Assembly (NCBI GenBank): GCA_007922195.1
Contig: ML682125.1
Location: 1,300,469-1,364,468 of the forward strand
DNA length: 64,000 nucleotides
Origin: Podocnemis expansa
Lineage: Eukaryota > Chordata > Testudines > Podocnemididae
Direction: 5' to 3'
The notes under the pieces are model-generated. The model was not told the origin of the DNA. It worked only from the letters and a program-made list of their open reading frames with translations, and ran no database searches. Numbering within the stretch: position 1 is the stretch's first letter; each line of letters begins with the position of its first letter. Made by a program: the position numbers and the translations under genes. Shown one piece after another: positions 56,440 to 64,000 of the stretch.

Positions 56440-56710
56440 CAGAGTGTGACCCAGGCCTCCTGGGCTAACCATCTGAGTATGCAAAAATCAGAGCAAGCTG
56501 CAAAACTGAAAACCAAACTCTTAAACCCTGATGTGTGGTGCTTAAGTCAGACTCCCAATCAGTAACAAACCATATTTTTGATTCCCCACACTGGTTATCA
56601 CAAAACAACAAAGCATAAACAGCCCCTTTATTGCACATCAGCTCCTCTGGTTCCCAAATAGCCTCTGGATCTCTTAAATAGCTAGGTTCTCTTGACCCCA
56701 AAGGGCCAAC

Positions 56711-56918
56711 CAGGGGGCATTGCTGCCTCACAGTCCCGCCCCTGGACCCGATCCAGTCCCAGCTGCTGCCATCCAGCGCCAGGCAGCCCCAGGTTGGATC
56801 CAGCTCCTGCCACTGCTGGCTGGTGCCCCCTCCTCTTGACTTGCAGAAGCAGGGCAGGGGCCAGTCCAGAGATATGCAGGGCACAAGCCCTGCGGGCCCG
56901 GTGGCAGTGACACCCCTG
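56711..56918. mobile_element. hAT-like MITE nested in a solo LTR, perfect 8-bp TSD
   Basis: The element starts CAGGGGGCATTGCTGCC and ends GGTGGCAGTGACACCCCTG. The flanks are identical, GGGCCAAC at 56703-56710 and 56919-56926. Comparison with the LTR at 40380-40400 shows that only one copy of this octamer is present in the empty site. Confidence 0.93.
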
Positions 56919-57474
56919 GGGCCAACCACATTACCCAAAACAATATAGGTTTGGAGCTTACCCAAATTACCACGCTGCCAGCCAATCCTTTAGTAACCAG
57001 AATGAATGGTTTAATGTAAAAGAAAAGAAACAAAATATGAGCGATGTTAAAGGGTCGAAGTGAATCACATACATACAAATGATTAAGAGCCCATGTAAAG
57101 CAGGTTTTGGATGAATTTGGAATTTGCAGGCTTGTTCAGTTCCTCTGGCAGACACCCAGCACCTGGGTGGGCCTTAGCCCTGTGTCCAGTCACAGAGGAA
57201 TAAATCCAGAGGTGGGTGTTGGGTTGAGGACTGAAAAGCGAAGAGAAAATGGACTTGATGCCGCTGCCTTTTATCACCTCTGCCCTTTCCCATGCTGTGG
57301 GTTTAGGCAAGTCAAAATGGAGCTGAGTCACATGGTTGGTTTGGGTGATTCATTGGGCAGGTTTGTACGCCCATTGCACCTGTGGTTCCGTTGATGGGCT
57401 ATTGAGGCGACATTAATGTAGACATCCAGTCTGGGGCGTTTCCCAGAGTCACATAAGTTGAACTATAGATGTAA

Positions 57475-57640
57475 CAAACAAGGCAAGGAGTCTTATGGCA
57501 CTTAAAGACTAACAGATTTATTTATCGCATGAGCTTTTGTGGGAGAAAATCCCACTCTATTAGTCTTTAAGTGCCACAAGACTCCTTGCTTTTTTTGCTT
57601 CACTAGACTAACACGGCTGCCCCTTTGGAACTTGGCAAGA
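57475..57640. mobile_element. Penelope-like inverted fragment nested in a solo LTR
   Basis: The arms 'aaggcaaggagtcttatggc' and 'gccacaagactccttgcttt' are inverted copies, followed on the right by 'agactaacacggctgcccct'. On the minus strand the left arm holds the GTGGGATTTTCTCCCAC hairpin, but CTGATGA has become CTAATAG and GAAA has become AAAA. This ribozyme-like core is therefore broken. Confidence 0.6.
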
Positions 57641-57825
57641 TGCAACAAACATATTCCTAGCTCCTAATACAGATACGACACCTACACATAAACTATAGAA
57701 TCATGCCTAGCAGGTTACAACCTTTCTGTTGACACGAACCATGGCATGGCTCCTGTGGCACATTGCAGTAATGAAATATGAATATCAAAAAATGATCTGC
57801 AAAACACAGACAGTGTTACACAGAG

Positions 57826-60030
57826 TCAAGCAGTCGCCCTCCCCAGGACTGGCTCCTCTGCCGGCCCCCTTACTGGGGACTGGATTCAGGCTCTGACCCT
57901 GGCCACACTCTGAGCAGGCCTCTGTTCCCAGCAGTGGCTGTCCCACTGCCGCCCCCCCCCCCCAGCACCTCTCCCCACAGCGGCCATGCCCTGCCTGCGT
58001 CTGCCCAGCTCCCTCTGCCAGCTCTGCCCGGAGCCTGCTGCCTCTATCACAGGGTCAAACCTGCCCGAGCTGCCACTCCTGTGAGCTGCTGGGTGGGACC
58101 AGTCCTCAGCCCCAGGCTTTGGGTCCAGACCCACAGTTGTCTAGCTCCCCCTCTGCATTACCACTGATGGGAAATCCACTCCTCCACCCGCCAGGCTAGG
58201 CTTCTGAACACTAGTACCTGGAACCTCAGCCCCTGGGGCCCAGCGCTGGTCACTCCACTCAGCCCCCAACGTGCCAGGGTCAGGCCCATGCTTGGCTCTG
58301 GGCTCCCTGGGTGCAGATCCAGTGTTGAGGGGCGTATTGTGGTGACTCCAGGGCTGGACCCAAGCCCTTGGAGCCAAGCAGGCTGTGGCTGGCCCTGAGC
58401 CAGCCCTGTGCTGATACCCCATGGCAGGTCTGCCCAGAGCACACCCCAACCAGGGTGCCCATGGGGGTCTGCAGCTCCAGGCACTTCTCCAGCCACAGTG
58501 CTGGTAACCCCCTACTGAGGGCCAGGCTGCCTCACGGTCTGCGGTGGCTCTCCAGTGGCAGTGCTGGGCAGCTGTTGGGACTGGGAGGGAAATGAGTACT
58601 GAGCAAAAGTTACCATGTCCCTGGCCTTTTCCCTGGTTCCCAGGGCTGCGCCACAGGCGGCTCTGGGCATGTCTTCCGCCTAGTTCCTGCCCCATCCCTA
58701 CCCCCAGTCGCCCCACCCGTCCCTCCCCACAGCAGCAGAAACTGAACAATGAGCAGTCAGCAGTGATTCCAGGGCATCCTGGTGCCAGTGTCCGGTGCCC
58801 ACATCCTCCTGGAAGCAGCCAGGAAACCCATGGCTCTTGCCTTCCTGTCCTCATGCTGCTTGGCTCTGGGGAGGCGGGGTGGAAGTTATGGGGCAGCACA
58901 GTCCAGTCTGGTGGTTGCATCAAACCCAGTACCTTTGTGGGGAATGACTAGGGCAGCACCAGGCTGGTGCCCCATGGTCCATGTGGACTGGGCTTTGATA
59001 GCTGGGGCGTAGCGGAGCCCCCTGGGTGCAAAGGTGAGGGGCAGGCCACATGGATCCCTGGGGCTTGCCAGGAGGGAAGAGGCCAGCCTGGCATGAGCTC
59101 CCCTCCCACAGGGCAAAGCAATCGGCACTTGGTGCCTCCCTGCTCCCTGCCTGGGATGTTGTGTGTGTACAGCCATTCACAGGGTGGAGAGCTGGGGGCA
59201 CAGGTGGCCGAGGGCCAGGGGACAGGAGGTGGTAGAGAGGCAGGTGCCCCAGGTTCAGGACAGGGAGGAACCATGGGAAGGGCAGGGCGAGGTGCTGGCA
59301 GTAGCCAAGTTCTGGCCCAGCATTGGGCCCTGACAGGGACTGCGGCATCTGGATTTTTTCCAGCTGTGGTCAGAGCCACACCACAGCTAGAAGCTATTGT
59401 AGGGGCCAGGCATCACCCTGGCAGCTTCCCCAGTGGCCAATGTGCCCACAGCATCTGCTGTGGGTTGAGGAGCAGCCTGGCCCCCTCATCGCAGCTCATT
59501 CCTCTTGAGGGAGCAACTGTGCTTAGCCCCCAAAGCATTGTGAGTGTGGACAGGCCAGGGTCACTCCCTGCTCCTGGAGGCGCCTCCCCCACAATCAACA
59601 CCTGCCATCACCCACCTCTGCTGCACCAGCCTGCCACCCACCTCGGCTGCCCCGAAGAGACGCAGGGTAGCATCAGTAGGTCTGGCCAGCTGCTGAGCAG
59701 GGCAGAGCAGTTTAGGGCCAGCTCTGCAAAGGACTCTGCTTTGGGCCAGACCTCAGAGCTGAGCACGGGATGGGACCCACATGGTGCGGGGTGACGGGCG
59801 CTTGGGGCGGTGAGCGATGATGGTGGACTGTGCAGAGTGTGATGGGCACTGGGGGGGGGGGAGGTGGGGTGCGCTGGGAGGCCTCACAGTGAGGGATGAT
59901 GGGTGATCTGGGCTGGGGGGGCTGTGTTGGGGTGATGGGTGGGGGGCTGTGCTGAGGGATATTGAGGGGGGCTGCACGGCGATTGTTGCTGGGTCCCAGG
60001 GACACAGAGGCCCATTTGCTCTCTTAGAAG
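57826..60030. other. Intergenic DNA, no gene seen
   Basis: GC-rich unique sequence with C and G homopolymers (57950-57963 and 59849-59860). Frames up to about 275 codons here match no family. No bounded repeat was recognised. Confidence 0.45.
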
Positions 60031-60039
60031 CTGTGGGAG

Positions 60040-60260
60040 AAGGTGGCTAACAGCACCCCCCCATTAATCAGCCCCTGGGGCAGAACGGGGGCGTCACGGG
60101 GGCAGCTCGCCCGTGCCGGGAACCCCTGGCATGCAGCCCGGCTGTCACCCCCGCCAATGGGCTGGAAACAGCTGTGGCAAGGCGTGCTCATTTGTCTCTG
60201 TCAGCAGCGAGCAGGAGGAGCGAGGGACGGCACCGCCCGAGCGTGGCAGGGATGGGCAGG
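60040..60260. promoter_or_regulatory. Candidate CpG-retaining noncoding block
   Basis: Sequence with 'ccattaatcagcccctgggg', several CpGs, 'cgccaatgggctggaaacag' and 'gtgctcatttgtctctgtca' stands out from its CpG-poor surroundings. There is no transposon signature. It could be a regulatory element. Confidence 0.28.
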
Positions 60261-61219
60261 CAAAGCAAGTGCAGGGAGACACCCGTGGAGTCAGGGGGAT
60301 GCCCTAGCTGGGGTCACCAGGCAGCACCCCTGCTCCACAGGGCAGCGCAGGGCCTGGGCGTGTGTCCCAGGTTGTACCATCACACTTGATACCGATGCTG
60401 GGGACAGGCCTCAGCTGATCCCCTCCGTTGTACTCTACTGGCTCACGGGGCAGCAGCAAGGGTTAGAAAAGCGACAGGACCCCCCACCCTCAAAGCTATC
60501 CCAGGCCCCACTCCCTGCCCCCCAGCCAGCCAGGAGCTAGCGGGCCAGGCCCCGTGACCCACTCTCTGCTCCCAGCTAGGGAAGCCTAGAGGGACGGTCC
60601 CCATGCTCCACTCCCTGCCCTCTCATCAGGACAGGAGCTGGGACAGGACCGTCAGCCCCCCAGATCCCTCCACCCCTCAGCTGGGGGGCAGGGCCAGCAG
60701 CTGGAGGAGGGGGCCGGGGGACAGGACGGGGGTGTATCCATTACAGCACATGGGCTCGTTTGTCTGGCAGGAATTAACTGCCCAGTGCTGACAGCCCCAT
60801 GTTAGTCCCAGCCACACCAACTGCCACGGCCGCTGTGCGCCAGAGCCTCCCCCACATGGCTCTCCCCCGGCTCCAGACCCTACTGCTCCCCGAGGGCGCC
60901 CCACATATCCTGGCCTGGCCAGCAGGTGGCATGGGGGGCTGAGCTGGGAGTGGCCCCTCGAGGGCTCTGACTGGGCGCCTGGTGACAGATGCAAGATATT
61001 CAGCCGCAGCTGGGCTTGTCGGTTCCCTCCCTGCCTGGCAGGGGCAGGGCCCAGCCAGGCACCCGGACTCAGCTCTGGAGTGGGGCAGAGAGCCTGTGGG
61101 GGCAGGGGTACATCCTCCCCTCCCTGTCAGACCCCCCCCCCAGCTCTCCGGGGTCGGCCCCGGGAAGGATGCCAGCTTCCAGCGGGGGAGCCACTGCAGG
61201 CACCCGTTGGCTGCACTGC
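60261..61219. other. Intergenic DNA, no gene seen
   Basis: Unique sequence. A CTCF-like word CCAGCAGGTGGCAT lies at 60919-60932 and 'ggcaggaattaactgcccag' at 60766-60785. No exon is recognised. Confidence 0.45.
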
Positions 61220-61224
61220 CCCAC

Positions 61225-61872
61225 TGTGGAGAAGTGGGAACCCTCTGCTAGGTTAATAAGGGAGGACACGGGTGTTGACCCTCTGTCTTTTCTGTTCGGG
61301 TGATGGGACACAGGTGGGTGATATGAGGTAGAGTCACTAGGGGGCAGGGGGGGGCGTAGTGTTTAGGGAGCCTGTACCTGGGACCCCCCCCCCCGCTGGT
61401 CACACTGGATTCAGCTGGTTGGACCAGGGGGCGGAGAGGTGGGCAGAGCGAGGAGGGGAACAAAGGACCGAGGGGAAGGAGGGTAGGAGGGAAATGGAGG
61501 GTCCAAGAGACAGGACCCTGCCATGGGGTGTAGCCCTAATCCCCTGGGGGTTTCACTTCTGGTTGTTCTGATGATGCTGATACCAGCTGTCCTTGCTGCT
61601 GTATGAACTGGTTTGCTAATAAACCCTCTGATTGCCACACTGGCTGAGAGTCGCTGCTGATTGGGATGGCTGGGACCCTCCTGGAGGGAGGAAACCCCCT
61701 CCAAGGGATACCAGACAGAGCAAGGATCAGACCCTCTGAGCCTGGAGTTGGGGGCTGGCTGCACGGAGCGTGGAGACCCGGGTGCTGGATGGGAGGAGAC
61801 TCCACCGTAGCAGAGTCCTGACTGGCTGTGGACAGAGGGGATCCAAGGGGCTTTTCTGGGGTCTCCGTCACA
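61225..61872 (+). mobile_element. Solo LTR, family A, with 5-bp TSD
   Basis: The 648-bp element begins TGTGGAGAAGTGGGAACCCT and ends CTCCGTCACA, flanked by CCCAC at 61220-61224 and 61873-61877. An AATAAA lies at 61618-61623. It is the inverted counterpart of 19937-20605, with high similarity throughout. A CTCF-like TCACTAGGGGGCAG is at 61334-61347. Confidence 0.92.
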
Positions 61873-61879
61873 CCCACCC

Positions 61880-62908
61880 AGCGGGAACGGGGGGGGGCTG
61901 AGGTTCCCCATCTCTGCCAGGCTGGAGCTGGCCGCAATTGGTTCCTGGGAGCATGACGCAGAGAGCAGGATGTGCTAGGGTTCTCCCCACAGCACAATTG
62001 CCCGAGACAAGGCTGGGCTGGGGCCTACACCGCAGGTAGTGGGGAGCTATGGGGCTCCTGGGCAGTTGGCTTCTGTACTGCCCCTGAGACTGAATCCTTG
62101 CCCCAACTTGGCCTGAGCTCCTAAACCCAGCTCCTGCACTGCACTGTCACCCCAAGCCCAGCCCCTTCAGCCCAACCCTCCCTAAAACCCCAAGCACGAG
62201 CCCCTGCTCCAAACATTCACCCCCAAACACAAGCCCTGCTGACCCTCCCTGAATTCCCAAACTTAGTCCCTTCCCCAAACCATCACCCCCCCAATCCAAC
62301 CCCAAACCTACCCCCAATCCTCCCAGACCCCCCCCCCAAACTAGTCCTTGAGTTCATGCTTGCACCCCCAAGTGGCTGCTCCAGCTGCACCTCCTAGCTC
62401 CCACACACCTTGTCTGGTGCCAGTGACATTGTCCAGGATTGGGCATTGCCCCATCCTCACACCGCTCCCAGCTGGTGTGTGCCTTTACTAGCTTCTCCAT
62501 GCCCCAAGGGGAGCAGGTAGCCCTCCTCTCGCAAGTCCAGATCAGGCAGCCATTCCTAGCTCTCCCTCTCCTCTCCAAGCTTGGCCAGCTGCTTCTGGGG
62601 CCACGCCAGGCTGGGGATGGTGCCTGAAGGGAGATCTAAGGGGTCAGCATGGCATTTGCTGGGGTTGGGTGGGGTGAGGCTATGAGCATGGCAGGTGATG
62701 ACATTTCCAGGGACAGAAGCCTGCTGGGAGGGTGGCACCCAGGGCCTGAGCTACAAGTCTGGAGCAGGGGGCAATGCTGGGCTCAGCCCTGTCTACCTCC
62801 TGGAGCCTGACCTGACCCCAGCCTAGGGCTGCTGCCTCCCCATGTCCCTGAGACCCAGAGCGGGGCCCACAGCTCCATCGCCTGGAGCACAGCGACTGCA
62901 AAATGCAC
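61880..62908. other. Intergenic DNA with a C/A-rich tract, no gene seen
   Basis: From about 62080 to 62345 the sequence is an irregular CCCCAAAC-type repeat. The rest is unique. No exon is recognised. Confidence 0.5.
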
Positions 62909-62916
62909 CCCACACC

Positions 62917-63287
62917 TAGGGTCGTAACTGTGGATTTTCACGCCCAGGGCAAGCACCCTGCCCCGTCCAGTGGCAGCTGGGTAAGGATCCAGGTCCCCAC
63001 CGTCTTCCTGCGGCAGCTGAGGACGGATCCAGTTCCCCATCACCCAGCTGCCGCCAGAAGGCAATGGGGAGCTAGATCTATCCCCAGCCACTGCCAGATG
63101 GTGGTGGTGAGGTCCAGCCGTCACTGGAAGGTGGCTGAGGATGGATCCTGCTCCTTGCCACCCCAACTGCCTCCAGGAAGCAGCATGGAGCCACAGCCAC
63201 TGCAGGGAGCCAGATCCATCCCAGCACCCTCTAAAATCAGGCGCCTGGGGCTTTACCCTGGGTCACCCCAGCCTAGTTATAGCCCTG
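62917..63287. mobile_element. hAT-like MITE (CAGRGCYGTAACTA-TIR family), copy 4
   Basis: The element starts TAGGGTCGTAACTGTGG and ends CCTAGTTATAGCCCTG. Flanks CCCACACC (62909-62916) and CCCAAGCC (63288-63295) match at 6 of 8. Its first C has mutated to T relative to the other copies. Confidence 0.75.
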
Positions 63288-63295
63288 CCCAAGCC

Positions 63296-64000
63296 TCTAC
63301 CCGAGGGCAAGCCAGGCAGGGTGAATCCCCCCAGCTAGGCACAGCCCCTGCCCTGCAGCACCCACAGCAGCCAGGCCAGGAACTGGCTGTAAAAGCAAAG
63401 CAGAAAACACCATAGCTCATCCCATCCCAGCAGCCCCCTGCAGCATGGTGGAAGTGGGAGAGTAAAGCCAAGGCAGGGCAGCAAACATGCTGGTGTGTTC
63501 CAGCTGCCTGAGACACATTCAGTTGTAGGAGTGGGACCAAACTTCAGGTCCCAACTGCTGCTCTGCGACTGCTGGTGTCTCCTCCATCCCAGCCACGGGC
63601 AGATCCAAGCGCCCCACTCCAGGTGCACCCCATGTGCCAGCCAGGAACTGAAAACCAGAATTCCTCTTCTGAGTGCATGGTCCCCAATGTGGCCAGGTGC
63701 CTTGCCGGGCCTGGGGCTCACACAGCATAACTGGCTGGGTGGTGGGGAGTGGCTGTGACATGCCCCCCCACTGCCCTGCATGGCCCCCTGTTGGGGCTGC
63801 ATTCCTGCTCCTCGGTCCCAGCCAGGCAGGACACTCATTTACCAACGTCAGCAGCCCAGTTGGTTTGAATTAGGCTCCTTGTGCAGACCCAGCCAGGCTG
63901 ATAAGCGAGGGGTGTGGGGGGTGCAGGATGCGCTGAGGGATCAGCCGGCTCCGGCCCAGCTCTGGCTTCCTGCTCTGCTCTGTGTAACACTGGAGCCCCC
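63296..64000. other. Intergenic DNA, no gene seen
   Basis: Unique sequence up to the window edge, with no recognised feature. Confidence 0.45.

Larger units (their letters stand above)
56445..57820 (-). mobile_element. Solo LTR of the 39617 family with two nested insertions
   Basis: On the minus strand it begins TGTAACACTGTCTGTG and ends CCTGGGTCACA, flanked by CAGAG on both sides (56440-56444 and 57821-57825). It is alignable by eye with the LTRs of the element at 39617-44692: 'gattcacttcgaccctttaa' and 'aaaggattggctggcagcgt' on the minus strand correspond to 40238-40260 and 40315-40335. It has many more substitutions than those LTRs. It was later invaded by a hAT element (56711-56918) and a Penelope-like fragment (about 57475-57640). 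Confidence 0.9.

Noticed and set aside
58141..59794. Frames of about 260-275 codons on both strands
   Set aside because: They overlap each other on opposite strands, show no recognisable motif and lie in GC-rich unique DNA.
1..64000. A second homeobox gene (TLX2) or PCGF1, expected near LBX2 in mammals
   Set aside because: I looked for the homeodomain WFQNRR signature and TLX-like segments outside LBX and found none. These neighbours, if present, lie outside the window.

Overview
This is vertebrate nuclear DNA, most likely from a turtle, with a crocodilian as the less likely alternative. The grounds are CR1 LINE fragments on both strands, many short hAT-type DNA transposons, Ty3/gypsy and other LTR elements, Penelope-like fragments of the kind common in turtles, and one intact developmental homeobox gene with amniote-style exon structure. 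No bacterial or organellar feature is present. A run of 10 Ns at 10666-10675 inside a CA microsatellite shows this is assembled genomic sequence.

The only host protein-coding gene I can support is a ladybird-class homeobox gene (LBX, most likely LBX2) on the minus strand. Exon 1 is 7680-7347, a phase-1 intron of 1976 bp follows, and exon 2 is 5370-4976. The product is 242 aa, with a likely poly(A) signal at 4484-4479. The gene lies in a very broad CpG-dense domain (about 3.1-10.6 kb). This domain also holds a 40-bp minisatellite just past the 3' end, seven (GGGGCC) units in the sense strand of the intron, and microsatellites.

From 10.6 kb to 64 kb the window is upstream intergenic DNA with no further host exon that I can recognise. 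It is a mosaic of unique, moderately GC-rich sequence, a few AT-richer homeodomain-site-rich islands that look like candidate enhancers (for example 16965-17760, 35855-36060, 39465-39610, 46310-46450), and transposable elements. The elements can be resolved by target-site duplications (TSDs): 11 hAT-like elements flanked by 8-bp TSDs, of which two (33951-34166 and 56711-56918) are perfect; one complete but non-autonomous LTR retrotransposon at 39617-44692 (5-bp TSD GGGAC); solo LTRs at 19937-20605, 61225-61872 and 56445-57820 (perfect 5-bp TSDs) and at 48700-49934 (4-bp TSD); and a decayed Ty3/gypsy copy (47211-52262, minus) whose integrase is interrupted by two later solo LTRs. CR1 LINE fragments are split by hAT insertions.

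The most interesting system is the set of Penelope-like fragments (27505-27600, 31951-32135, 32208-32415, 57475-57640). Each contains remnants of a hammerhead-ribozyme-like core: CTGATGA, a short hairpin, then GAAA. Two copies keep the conserved core intact. The nesting of elements gives a readable insertion history. Two solo LTRs of one family carry CTCF-like motifs in opposite orientation, 41 kb apart upstream of the homeobox gene.
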